From NCBI RefSeq assembly GCF_002161805.1, contig NZ_NFIP01000006.1, positions 92,560 through 156,559 of the forward strand: a stretch of DNA of 64,000 bases. The letters run 5' to 3'. Origin of the DNA: Collinsella sp. An307 (GTDB lineage: Bacteria; Actinomycetota; Coriobacteriia; Coriobacteriales; Coriobacteriaceae). Shown here piece by piece: positions 16,525 through 26,660 of this stretch (its first letter is position 1; the number at the start of each line of letters is the position of its first letter). A model generated the notes under the pieces. The model was given only the letters and a program-made list of their open reading frames with translations, ran no database searches and was not told where the DNA came from. Made by a program: the position numbers and the translations under genes.

Positions 16525-17850
16525 CTAGATGTGACCCTGCTCCTCGGGATCAAAGTCCACGCCCTCGTCCGCACTCGTCGCATCAAACGACGCATCGAAC
16601 GCATCGTCCAGATCGGTGCCGAGCGGGTCGATGTCAATCTCGTGCAGCTCTTCCTCAAGCGACGCCTCGTTGCGCGTCGCACGCAGGCGGTCCGCCTGCG
16701 CAACCGACATGACGCGCGTGTTGGAGATGACGCCGTTTAGCATCACAAACGGCCGCTTAAAGGCAGAATGAATCGCGCGCACGGCAACGGTAACGAGCCA
16801 TACGCCGTAGGCGCTCATAAGCACGATGGTGATGCCCTCGGCGCCGATCGAGACCTCGTCACCAAGCAGCATAAGCGGGCTCGAGGACGACGGAAAGAGC
16901 GTCGCCACCCACGTGGGCAGCAGCAAAAACGCCCAAAAGAGCAAGCCGTAGCGCACCACGTACGACCACCAGCGCGCGCTCGAACCGTCCGGGCGCACCA
17001 CGCGCAGGCGCACGATCGCGTGACCCACGGTCTGGCCGCGTGTGACGATGGGAACGAGCATAAAGGTAATGCCGGTTGCCGCCATAAGGAGGCCGATGTG
17101 GCCGGGCGCGGTATCGTCCGCCCCGGGGAAGGCAAACCGCAGCACCGCAAGCACGAGCGCGCAGACCACCATATCGATCACAAACGCCACAAGGCGGCGC
17201 GAGAACGAGGTGTGCGCGGCGCCGCGCTCGAGGGCGCGCTCCTCCACCTCGTCGATACTCGGCAGGAAGTGGCAAAGCGGAATCGCCACAAGAGAGCCCA
17301 GCACGGTGCCCGTCGTGTTGGTGATGAGGTCGTCCACATCAAACAGGCGATACGGATGCGCGTACAGACCAAAAAGGCCCGTCACCTGCGAGATCTCAAA
17401 AAAGAGCGAAAGCCCAAAGCCCGCAAGCAGCGCCTGCCACCACGGCCGGTCAAACAGGTAGCGCAAGTACACGCCAAACGGCAGCGTGAGCAGCACGTTA
17501 AAGAGCGTGGTGTAGACCGTTGGGTTCTTGAGGAAGGCGAGCCACGACGCCGGCGAGGTGACGTCCAGCCGCACGAGCGCCGGCGCCATGATGTCGAGCG
17601 CGTAGAAGGGGTTGAGCTGCGGGTGCGCGGCGTTGGCGTAAAACGCGGTGCGGTCCGCCGGCAGCGGCAAGATCACCATAAAGTACGCGCAGATGAGGTA
17701 GAAGATGAGCGAAAAGACGAGAAACGTCTTCCAGACCGAGATGCTGCCAAAACGGCGGTACTGGTAGATGGCGTAAGGCAGCGAGAGGACAGCAGCGATA
17801 AGTGGAAAGAGCAGCGCCGCCACCACAACGTTGTTGGCGTACGAACTCAC
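16525..17850 (-). CDS. VanZ-RDD fusion membrane protein
   Basis: In this 441-residue polytopic membrane protein, residues about 1-190 look like a VanZ domain: several helices, the conserved FxNVLLTLPFGVYLR, and FEISQVTGLFG...FDVDDLITNTTGTVLG. Residues about 215-370 are an RDD domain (FSRRLVAFVIDMVVC and GQTVGHAIVRLRVV). A charged C-terminal tail of about 60 residues is acidic. VanZ proteins can lower glycopeptide susceptibility, but the function of this fusion is not known. It starts 3 bp after the stop of the HAD phosphatase gene, so the two form an operon. Confidence 0.85.
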   Translation of the reverse strand: MSSYANNVVVAALLFPLIAAVLSLPYAIYQYRRFGSISVWKTFLVFSLIFYLICAYFMVILPLPADRTAFYANAAHPQLNPFYALDIMAPALVRLDVTSPASWLAFLKNPTVYTTLFNVLLTLPFGVYLRYLFDRPWWQALLAGFGLSLFFEISQVTGLFGLYAHPYRLFDVDDLITNTTGTVLGSLVAIPLCHFLPSIDEVEERALERGAAHTSFSRRLVAFVIDMVVCALVLAVLRFAFPGADDTAPGHIGLLMAATGITFMLVPIVTRGQTVGHAIVRLRVVRPDGSSARWWSYVVRYGLLFWAFLLLPTWVATLFPSSSSPLMLLGDEVSIGAEGITIVLMSAYGVWLVTVAVRAIHSAFKRPFVMLNGVISNTRVMSVAQADRLRATRNEASLEEELHEIDIDPLGTDLDDAFDASFDATSADEGVDFDPEEQGHI

Positions 17851-17853
17851 CGG

Positions 17854-18510
17854 TTACGCCCTCGCAATCGCCGCCGGGAGGTCGGCGAGGGTGCTGAGCA
17901 CCTCGTGCGTCATGGCCTCGATCTCGGGCGTGGGGGCAATAATGTCGGGCACAAGGTAGACCTGCATGCCCGCGGCGTGACCTGCGCGGACGCCGTTGGG
18001 CGAGTCCTCGATCACGGCCGCGCGCGCCGGTTCGACACCGAGCTTCTCGGCCGCAAGCAGGAAAATGTCTGGCGCCGGCTTGCCGTTTTCAACCTCGGTA
18101 CCAGCGGTAATGGCGTCAAAGTAGTCGAGCATACCGGCGCGCGAGAGGTTGATCTCAATCATCTCGCGGCCCGAGGAGGACGCCACCGCAAGGCGATACC
18201 CCTCCGCCTTGAGGGCGCGCAGCGCGTCGAGAGCGCTGGGCTTGGCCTCAAGCTCCGTCTCGGCAAGCTCGCGGCGCTTTTGCCAGTGCAGGTCAAACAC
18301 GCGGCGGGCGAGGTCCGCGTCACCAATCGCATCGGTCAGCATGGCGAGCACCGCCGGTTCGTTGTGGCCAACAAAGCTCACGGCGAGCTCGCGCGGCACA
18401 TCGGCACCGAGCTCCGCCGCAGCGAGGTCCCACCCCTTGAACCCAAGGCGCTCGGTATCGACGAGCGTACCGTCCATATCAAAAATGATGGCGTCAAAGG
18501 CACGTGCCAT
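17854..18510 (-). CDS. HAD-superfamily hydrolase (beta-phosphoglucomutase-like subfamily)
   Basis: This 218-residue cytoplasmic HAD enzyme probably acts on a small phosphorylated substrate. Motif I is FDMDGTLVDTE at residues 8-18, motif II is VASSSG, and motif III/IV is VIEDSPNGVRAGHAAGM. The helical cap after motif I places it in the PGMB/phosphatase subgroup. The start at ATG 18510 has GAAAGGA 6 bp upstream. An upstream in-frame ATG at 18558 lies in the promoter region of the divergent larE gene. The VanZ-RDD gene follows directly. The substrate is unknown. Confidence 0.88.
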   Translation of the reverse strand: MARAFDAIIFDMDGTLVDTERLGFKGWDLAAAELGADVPRELAVSFVGHNEPAVLAMLTDAIGDADLARRVFDLHWQKRRELAETELEAKPSALDALRALKAEGYRLAVASSSGREMIEINLSRAGMLDYFDAITAGTEVENGKPAPDIFLLAAEKLGVEPARAAVIEDSPNGVRAGHAAGMQVYLVPDIIAPTPEIEAMTHEVLSTLADLPAAIARA

Positions 18511-18549
18511 GACAAGTCCTTTCTCACAAGCGCGCAGGCGCAGGCCCGT

Positions 18550-18580
18550 TTGACTCAACGGCGGGCAACATGGGTATTGT
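18550..18580 (+). promoter_or_regulatory. Putative larE promoter
   Basis: TTGACT (18550-18555) and TATTGT (18575-18580) are 19 bp apart and face the larE start. Transcription from here would begin after the in-frame ATG 18570, which supports the GTG 18651 start. Confidence 0.4.
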
Positions 18581-18650
18581 GCCAGAATGGACGCGTGGGC
18601 GCGCCCCGCTCAACGCATCTGCGACACACCGCCATCTTCCGGAGGACCCC

Positions 18651-19676
18651 GTGACCGATACACCTGCCGCCAAACGCGACGCGCACGCCGCCTCTTGCCC
18701 CGGCCCAGCCGCGACCTCCTTCGCGCCCGGCTCAAACGAGACCGCGCACAAGCTCGAAGCCCTCGAAGCGTTGCTCCGCGACCTTGCACCTGTGGCGCTC
18801 GGCTTCTCGGGCGGGGTGGACAGCACGTTTCTCGCTGCGATGTGCGCGCGTGCCATCCCCCAAAAGGCCCTGCTCGTGCACCTCAACTCGCCCTTTGTGG
18901 GTACCCCCGAGCGCGCCTCGCACGACGAGCTGGCGCACGCCTTTGGCCTGCCCACCATCTCCCTTGCGTTTGACCCCTTTGCAGACGAGGACATCGTTGC
19001 TAACGGGCCCGATCGCTGCTACCTCTGCAAGCGCGCGGGCTTTACCCGCATTACCGAGGCAGCGCGCGCGTGGGCTGCCGAGCAAGGCTTCGGCCCAAAC
19101 ACCATCTGCGTACTCGATGGCAGCAACGCCGACGACGCGGCCGCGACCGACCGCCCCGGCATGCGCGCACTCCGCGAGCTTGGCGTGCGCTCTCCTCTTA
19201 TGGAGACCGGTTGGACCAAGGCCGAGGAGCGCGAGATGCTCCGCACCTGGGGTTACCGCACCTGGAACCTGCCTGCCGGCGCCTGCCTCGCCACGCGCGT
19301 TGTCACCGGCGAGCGCCTGACTCCGCAGAAAGTCGCGGCGGCGCGCGCTTGCGAGGACTACCTCCACACCCTCGGCTGCACGCAGGTTCGCGCGCGCATC
19401 GCAGACGGCGAGCTCCATATCGAGGGCTCACCCGAAGACCTCGCCCGCATCTGCGCATCCAGCGAGGACGCTTCTGCCACGAGCAGCCAAGCACTAGCGG
19501 GCGCACGGTCGACAGACAGAGTGCCAGCGGCCGGGACAGCTGCCGGCGAGTCGGCGAGCAAACTCCAGCTCAGCCGCAACGTCCTCGCCCAACTCAACGC
19601 GCTTGCCAAGACAAACGGCATCGCCCGCATCGCGCCCGAGGCCCACCCCTACCGTCGCGGCAGTATGAACCGCTAG
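18651..19676 (+). CDS. larE: LarE-type ATP-dependent sulfur transferase (three-cysteine form)
   Basis: LarE inserts sulfur into pyridinium-dicarboxylate adenylate while the nickel-pincer cofactor of lactate racemase and related enzymes is built. The PP-loop is GFSGGVDSTFLAA. DGSNADD and RPGMRALRELGVRSPL are typical LarE segments. The sacrificial-type cysteine sits in GACLATR. An extra CxxC (RCYLCK) gives three cysteines, the set linked in some homologues to a 4Fe-4S cluster and catalytic rather than sacrificial sulfur donation. GTG 18651 is chosen because GGAGGA is 4 bp upstream. A Ser/Ala-rich insert is seen near residues 270-305. No larA, larB or larC lies in the window. Confidence 0.88.
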   Translation: MTDTPAAKRDAHAASCPGPAATSFAPGSNETAHKLEALEALLRDLAPVALGFSGGVDSTFLAAMCARAIPQKALLVHLNSPFVGTPERASHDELAHAFGLPTISLAFDPFADEDIVANGPDRCYLCKRAGFTRITEAARAWAAEQGFGPNTICVLDGSNADDAAATDRPGMRALRELGVRSPLMETGWTKAEEREMLRTWGYRTWNLPAGACLATRVVTGERLTPQKVAAARACEDYLHTLGCTQVRARIADGELHIEGSPEDLARICASSEDASATSSQALAGARSTDRVPAAGTAAGESASKLQLSRNVLAQLNALAKTNGIARIAPEAHPYRRGSMNR

Positions 19677-19725
19677 CCTCTGCCAAACGCAAGACTCGCT
19701 CCGCCTTGCAGCGATAACCAACAGA

Positions 19726-19763
19726 AAGGACGCGCCGGTGCATCACATCACCAGCGCGTCCTT
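19726..19763. terminator. Bidirectional hairpin between larE and the EF-G-like gene
   Basis: AAGGACGCGC pairs with GCGCGTCCTT and an inner GGTG with CACC, with one C/A mismatch and an 8-nt loop. It lies in the convergent gap between the two stop codons. Confidence 0.65.
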
Positions 19764-19820
19764 GAACTACCTCTCAGATGACAGAGGGCCCTACCCCCGT
19801 ATCGCCCTTTGCTGCGCCCG

Positions 19821-21890
19821 TTACTTGTTACCAGCGGCGCGAGCCTCCTGGTACTCCTTCACCAGACGCTCCTGCACGTCGTGCGGAACCTGCTCGTAAC
19901 CGGCCGGCTCCATGGTGAAATCACCCGTGCCGCGTGTGAGCGAACGCAGGCGCGTGGCATAGTCGGTGAGCTCGGCGTAAGGCACGGTTGCCGTGACCAC
20001 GGTGTCGCCGCGATCATTGGTGTCCATGCCGGTCACGCGGCCGCGCGAGGCCGAGACATCGCCCATCACGGCACCAGCGTAGCTCTCGGGGATCGTTACG
20101 GTGATGTTCTCCATAGGCTCGAGCACCACGGGGCTCGCCTCGGCGCAGGCCTTCTGCAGGCCAATGCGCGCCGCCGTGCGGAACGCCATCTCATTGGAGT
20201 CAACGGGGTGATACGAACCGTCGTAAACCGCCACGCGAATGCCCGTGAGCGGGAAGCCGGCAATGACGCCGCCCTTCATGGTCTCCTGAACGCCCTTGTC
20301 GACCGCGGGGATGAGTGCGCGCGGAATGTGGCCACCCACGACCTCGTCTACAAACTCGTAGTCGCGGCCGTCGGTCAGCGGCTCGACGCGCAGGTAGCAA
20401 TCGCCAAACTGGCCGGCACCGCCGGTCTGCTTCTTGTGACGACCCTGAGCGCTTGCCACGCGGCGGATGGTCTCGCGATACGGAATCTTGATGGGCACGC
20501 TCTTGGCCACAACCTTGGTGCGCTCCTCCAGACGGTTGAGCAGCACGCTTACCTGCGCCTCGCCCACCGCAGAGATGATGGTCTGGCCCGTCTCTTCGTT
20601 GCGCTCGATCTTCATCGTTGGGTCGGCCTCGCAGGCGCGCTCGACAAAGGTGTAGAGCTTCTCCTCGTCGCCGCGGTTCTCCGCCTCAATGGCGATGCGG
20701 TACTGGCTGTTGGGGAACTGGAACGCAGCGGCCTCGACCTTGCCGGTGACCGAAAGCGTGTCGCCCGTGTCGGCAGCGATCTTGGTGGTGACAATGATGT
20801 CTCCCGCCTCGGCCTTGCCAACCTCGGTCATCTCGCGCCCACACATCACGTAGAGGTGCGCCAGGCGCTCACCCTTGCGCGTGCGCGCGTTCACGAGCTC
20901 CACGCCCGGGGTGAGGGTGCCGGTAAGGACCTTCAAGAAGGAGATGCGGCCCTGCTGCGGGTCGTTCAGCGTCTTGAAGACAAAGGCCACCGGGCGCTCG
21001 TCATCGGAGCTAATCTTGAGCGTGTCGCCATCAACAAGCGGCATCTCGCCGTAGTCGGTCGGCGCCGGGAAGTAGGTGACGATGTCGTCCATGACGGAGT
21101 GGACACCGAGCTCCTTGGTGCAGGAGCCGACGAAGACCGGCACGAAGAGGCGGCTCGCGATGGCCTTGCCGAGCAGTCCCTCGATCTCTTCCTGCGTGAG
21201 CGGCTCGCCCTCGAGGTACTTCTCCATGAGGTCGTCGTCCGCCTCGGCCACGAGCTCGCACAGGGTCTCGCGCGCCTCATCGGCCGCGGCCTTGTACTCG
21301 TCGGGAATGTCGAATTCCTCCTGCTTGGTGCCCTCGCAATGGCGGGCCTTCATGCGGACAATGTCGATAACGCCCTCAAAGTCCTCGCCCGTACCCCACG
21401 GCAGCGTAACGGCGCCCAGGCGCATGCCAAAGCGCTCGCGCAGAGTCGCCATGGTGGCGTCGTAGTCAGCGTTCTCTTTGTCAATGCGGTTGATAAAGAC
21501 GGCGCGGGCCAGACGCAGGTCCTCGGCCGCATACCAAAGCTTGACCGTTGTGGGCTGCGGGCCCTCGGCGGCGTCGACCACAAAGAGCGCCGTCTCAGAA
21601 ACGGCCATGGCCGCATACGCGTCGCCAATGAAATCGGGATAGCAGGGGGCGTCGAGGACGTTTAAGCGCGCGCCCTTCCAATCGATGGGGGCGATGGAGG
21701 TCGAGATGGAAACCCCGCGCTTAACCTCCTCGGAATCATAATCGAGCGTGGGCTTGGTGCCCGCGTGGCCGCCCAAGCGGGCGGTTTTGCCTGAAAGGTG
21801 CAGCATCGCTTCTGCCAGGGAGGTCTTTCCTACTCCTCCCTGGCCAACCAAGACGACGTTCCTCACTTTGGCGGTCTCGGGCGCACCCAT
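19821..21890 (-). CDS. EF-G-like translational GTPase paralogue with altered G motifs
   Basis: The 689-residue protein has full EF-G length and domain order: GTPase, domain II, and C-terminal III-V (GHIPRALIPAVDKGVQE, FRTAARIGLQKA). The G1 loop reads GQGGVGKTS in place of the usual AHIDAGKTT. The G3 motif reads DAPCYPDF (residues 80-87), where canonical EF-G has DTPGHVDF, so the catalytic His is Tyr. G4 is NRID. These traits mark the EF-G-like (FusA2/EF-G2) group, whose role and GTPase rate differ from housekeeping EF-G. The start at ATG 21890 has AAGGAGG 6 bp upstream; an earlier in-frame ATG at 21929 is rejected. Confidence 0.85.
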   Translation of the reverse strand: MGAPETAKVRNVVLVGQGGVGKTSLAEAMLHLSGKTARLGGHAGTKPTLDYDSEEVKRGVSISTSIAPIDWKGARLNVLDAPCYPDFIGDAYAAMAVSETALFVVDAAEGPQPTTVKLWYAAEDLRLARAVFINRIDKENADYDATMATLRERFGMRLGAVTLPWGTGEDFEGVIDIVRMKARHCEGTKQEEFDIPDEYKAAADEARETLCELVAEADDDLMEKYLEGEPLTQEEIEGLLGKAIASRLFVPVFVGSCTKELGVHSVMDDIVTYFPAPTDYGEMPLVDGDTLKISSDDERPVAFVFKTLNDPQQGRISFLKVLTGTLTPGVELVNARTRKGERLAHLYVMCGREMTEVGKAEAGDIIVTTKIAADTGDTLSVTGKVEAAAFQFPNSQYRIAIEAENRGDEEKLYTFVERACEADPTMKIERNEETGQTIISAVGEAQVSVLLNRLEERTKVVAKSVPIKIPYRETIRRVASAQGRHKKQTGGAGQFGDCYLRVEPLTDGRDYEFVDEVVGGHIPRALIPAVDKGVQETMKGGVIAGFPLTGIRVAVYDGSYHPVDSNEMAFRTAARIGLQKACAEASPVVLEPMENITVTIPESYAGAVMGDVSASRGRVTGMDTNDRGDTVVTATVPYAELTDYATRLRSLTRGTGDFTMEPAGYEQVPHDVQERLVKEYQEARAAGNK

Positions 21891-22335
21891 GGCAACCTCC
21901 TTAGGTTGGGCGCACGGCGCGATTGCCAAAGGTGGGAGCGCTTCTGGGATGCGGTCCGGTTATCGGGTCCGCGCGCCGTGCGCGCACGAACACATACGTT
22001 ACCGTTGACCCTACCCCGCACAGGCGCCCCTCATGCCCGCGTTTCGCCGAGCGCGGCAGGTGCACCCGGTGAGCGGGGCGGCTCACACCCCTCCCGCCTT
22101 GCATGGCCTTCATTTGTGGCAAAGAGACGATTATCGCTAGAATGCACAACAACAGAGGCGGGGGTAGCCACCGCAAGGTCGACGTAAAGCCCCCGTCCGC
22201 CTTCCCAGCCCCTACTCCCATCAACAACTTCATCAGCATAGAGAACGAGCAATAGACCGATGCTGGCTGCGTCATATTCAATGCAAGTCACACTTCCAGT
22301 CTATTCTGCGCTCACATCACCAAGGAAGGCCCGCT

Positions 22336-22364
22336 CTTTGGGGTCACAATCTGTGACCCCAAAG
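22336..22364. repeat. Perfect 13-bp-arm palindrome with 3-bp centre
   Basis: CTTTGGGGTCACA and its exact complement flank ATC. The short centre and full symmetry suit a dimeric DNA-binding protein; a terminator without U tract is another option. Confidence 0.55.
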
Positions 22365-22466
22365 ACATCGCCAGCAAAGCCACAGAGAGAAGCTGGCTGC
22401 AAGATCAACTCCAAGCGCCCCAATCTAGTTTAAGCACGCCGTTGCAATGCCAAAATCAAGAGGACT

Positions 22467-22649
22467 GGTCATTGAAGCGCTTAGAATAATGATTTACGCG
22501 CTGAAAATGAGCCGCTTAGCGCCCGCTCAGCGCTGACAGCGCCGCTCAGCCAATCTTTTCCTGCGGAAATGCCGGTGACCGTGAGCTCGCGACCGCCAAA
22601 CATCCCCACTTCTAGGGGGTCGTTTATTATTCTACCGGGGTCTTTGACC
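22467..22649. mobile_element. MITE-like element, decayed copy 2 (inverted relative to copy 1)
   Basis: The right end (22614-22649) matches the left end of copy 1 (3005-3040, read on the other strand) at 33 of 36 positions. The left end (22467 onward, GGTCATTGAAGCGC then AGAATAATGATT) matches copy 1's right end more weakly but shares AGAATAATGATT. The total length is again exactly 183 bp. The interior is mostly diverged. No transposase frame is present. Confidence 0.5.
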
Positions 22650-22875
22650 ACACGGCGTCAACTGACTCACAGACATGTGCGCCCATCAAATCAATCAACA
22701 CTGCGCATCCAGCACGCAAGAGAATAGGGGCGCTTACGCCAGAAACTAGCTTCGATACCGCATTCCCTAGACGCTAGGCCCGATATGAGGGGATCAACCA
22801 AAGCCCAAGCTAGGTAGGGAGACATTCCGCTGGAAACAGATTCGACGCCCAATCTCTATCGCAGGTAAAACCCCA

Positions 22876-22965
22876 AATTGCATATTTTCCCCGCGAAAAA
22901 GACTACCTTGTTGCAACTTTTCCCCGCGAATCTAATGGCCCTGTTGCAACTTTTTCCCATGAACA
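22876..22965. repeat. Three direct repeats of 33 bp
   Basis: The shared core TTTTCCCCGCGAA occurs at 22885 and 22918, and TTGTTGCAAC/CTGTTGCAAC plus TTTTTCCCATGAA forms the third unit at 22952. The period is 33 bp exactly. Because 33 is a multiple of three, a short frame across it reads an 11-residue repeat (...LQLFPA...), but no ribosome-binding site supports translation. Confidence 0.6.
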
Positions 22966-23169
22966 CGAGGCACGGCGTGCTTCTTACCCCCAAAGATATC
23001 TTGGGGATAAGGTGGGATATCTTTCTGAAGAACTGCCCTACCCTTTCGATCGCTAATCAGAGTGTCGCCTACGTCAAATCATAAAACGCACGACCCGCGA
23101 ATTTCCGCTTCCGGCCAACCAAAGAAAAGAACGAGTTTTTGAGATGCCAGGATTAAACCTCAAGGAATG

Positions 23170-23209
23170 GCGAGGTGCCTCCCCGGCGTATGCAGGGGAG
23201 GCACCTCGC
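23170..23209 (-). terminator. Hairpin downstream of the alpha-glucoside PTS gene
   Basis: A perfect 15-bp GC-rich stem (23170-23184 with 23195-23209) and 10-nt loop lie about 100 bp after the PTS stop on the minus strand. The U tract is weak (TTCCTT). Confidence 0.55.
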
Positions 23210-23307
23210 GATGGCCCGCTAGCCAATTGGGAGGCAAGGGGAGATGCGGGCCGTACCGACCAGGTCAATCCAAGGCGCGGGATCGACCCAACCGCGTTCA
23301 ACAAGAG

Positions 23308-24912
23308 CTACTTTGCAGTAGCAGCGACTGCAAGGTCGGCGGCGCGGACGGCGTCCTTCAGGGCGTGGGCGGCGTTCTCTACCTGCGTGCCGTACACCAC
23401 CTGAACGTTCTCCTCGTTGATTTTGATGACGCCAAGTGAGCCTGTCTCTTTAAGCGCGGCTTCGTCGACCACGGCCGTATCCTTAAGCACGAGGCGCAGG
23501 CGGCTAATGCAGTTGTCGATATCGACGATGTTGTCGCGGCCACCCACGGCCTCCATGATGGCAAGGCCCATCTCGCTCACGTCGACCGAACCCGTCTCAT
23601 AACTCGCGTCTGTATCGCGACCAGGGGTCTTGAGGTTCTGCTTGGTGATCACGAACTTGAAGACGTTGTAGTACACGATGGCGTAAACAATACCCACGGC
23701 AACGTTGAGATACCAGCGAGTCTCGGGACCACGCAGAATGCCAAAGAGCGTAAGATCGATGAGGCCGCCACCGGCGTTACCAATGCAGACGCCAAGCAGC
23801 GTGTTGATAAGGAACGACAGACCAGCCATGCAGGCGTGGAAGAGCCAAAGCACCGGCGAGATGAAGATGAACGAGAACTCGATGGGTTCGGTGATGCCTG
23901 TCACAAAGCTGGTGAGGCCGGCGGCGAGCAGAATGCCCTTAACCTTTGCCTTGTTCTCGGGCAGAGCGCAGCGATACATGGCGTAGCAAGCAGCGGGCAG
24001 ACCGAAGACCATGAACGGATGCGTGCCCTGCGTGAGGAAGCGCGTTGCCATACGCATGATGTCCATATTGGGGTCGGTCTGCATGAGAAGCGCGTTGAAG
24101 ATATTGAGCGCGCCGGAGACCTGCTCCCCATCAACCATTGCGGTGCCGCCGATGGGCGTGAAGCGGATGAGCTGATTCAGGATGTGATGCAGGCCCGTGG
24201 GGATAAGCAGACGCTCGAGGAACCCGTAGATGAAGGTACCAAACGCACCAGCAGCCTGGATGAGGTCACCGAACGCGTTGATGAGCATGCTGAAGATGGG
24301 CCAGACAAAGTACATCACGATGGCGACAAACGGAATGGTCACCGTAATCATGATGGGCACAAACCGCGTACCGCTGAAGAAGCTGAACGCCGCCGGTAGC
24401 TGTGTGCGGTGGAAGCGGTTGTGGATGAATGCCGTCCACAGGCCGCAGACGATACCGCCAAAGATGCTCATGCGATAGGTAAAGATGCCAAAGACGGTAT
24501 CGTAGGCAGCGTTTTGCTGCGTTGCCTCGGTGAGGCTCAGACCCGTCTTTTGCAGAGCCTCGATCGACGTGGTCTCCGCCGTAATGCCGTTCAGCCCCAG
24601 GAAGAAGTTGATCGTGGTGTGGAACAGCACGAACGCGATGACCGAGGCAAAAGTGGCGATTTCCTTGTCCTCGCGCGTCATACCCATGGCAAGCGACATG
24701 CAGAACAGCACCGGCAGCAAGCTAAAGAGCGCACTTGCCAGCGCATTCACGCAGCGCACGAGCGCGTCGATAAACGGCACGCCCGCAAGCGCGTCGCCAA
24801 AGATCATCTGATTGGTGAGCAGCGACGCCAGGCCGAGCATCAGGCCCGCGGCAACGATTATCGACAACGGGGCCATTAATGACTTACCGAGCTTCTGAAT
24901 AAATGTTCGCAT
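23308..24912 (-). CDS. glvC: Alpha-glucoside-type PTS EIICB permease
   Basis: This 534-residue membrane permease imports and phosphorylates a sugar. Residues 1 to about 420 form the EIIC domain with many helices. The conserved GITEPIEF motif and a His-containing loop typical of the glucose/alpha-glucoside class are present. The C-terminal EIIB domain (about 450-534) has its phosphorylated Cys in DIDNCISRLRL. No EIIA domain is present, so a separate EIIA is needed; the lone EIIA at 9.7 kb is of a different class. It lies 33 bp after the 6-phospho-glucosidase gene in one operon. Maltose, trehalose-like or other alpha-glucosides are the likely substrates. Confidence 0.88.
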   Translation of the reverse strand: MRTFIQKLGKSLMAPLSIIVAAGLMLGLASLLTNQMIFGDALAGVPFIDALVRCVNALASALFSLLPVLFCMSLAMGMTREDKEIATFASVIAFVLFHTTINFFLGLNGITAETTSIEALQKTGLSLTEATQQNAAYDTVFGIFTYRMSIFGGIVCGLWTAFIHNRFHRTQLPAAFSFFSGTRFVPIMITVTIPFVAIVMYFVWPIFSMLINAFGDLIQAAGAFGTFIYGFLERLLIPTGLHHILNQLIRFTPIGGTAMVDGEQVSGALNIFNALLMQTDPNMDIMRMATRFLTQGTHPFMVFGLPAACYAMYRCALPENKAKVKGILLAAGLTSFVTGITEPIEFSFIFISPVLWLFHACMAGLSFLINTLLGVCIGNAGGGLIDLTLFGILRGPETRWYLNVAVGIVYAIVYYNVFKFVITKQNLKTPGRDTDASYETGSVDVSEMGLAIMEAVGGRDNIVDIDNCISRLRLVLKDTAVVDEAALKETGSLGVIKINEENVQVVYGTQVENAAHALKDAVRAADLAVAATAK

Positions 24913-24945
24913 GAAAACTCCCCCTCTACAGAGTTACCGCGCGCG

Positions 24946-26660
<1,715 letters not shown>

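Larger units (their letters stand above)
21891..23307. other. 1.4-kb non-coding region rich in repeats and palindromes
   Basis: No convincing gene was found here between the EF-G-like gene and the PTS gene, both leftward. It contains a 13-bp-arm palindrome (22336-22364), a decayed second copy of the 183-bp inverted-repeat element (22467-22649), three 33-bp direct repeats (22876-22965), and the PTS-side hairpin (23170-23209). GC content is lower than in neighbouring genes. Short open frames in it lack ribosome-binding sites and similarity I recognise. It looks like a graveyard of mobile or defunct sequence. Confidence 0.6.

Noticed and set aside
22031..22291. 86-codon minus-strand frame upstream of the EF-G-like gene
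   Set aside because: There is no ribosome-binding site and no recognisable family; composition is mixed and it ends in GC-rich shadow.
22878..23084. 68-codon frame across the 33-bp repeats
   Set aside because: The ATG has no ribosome-binding site and the sequence is explained by the DNA repeat.
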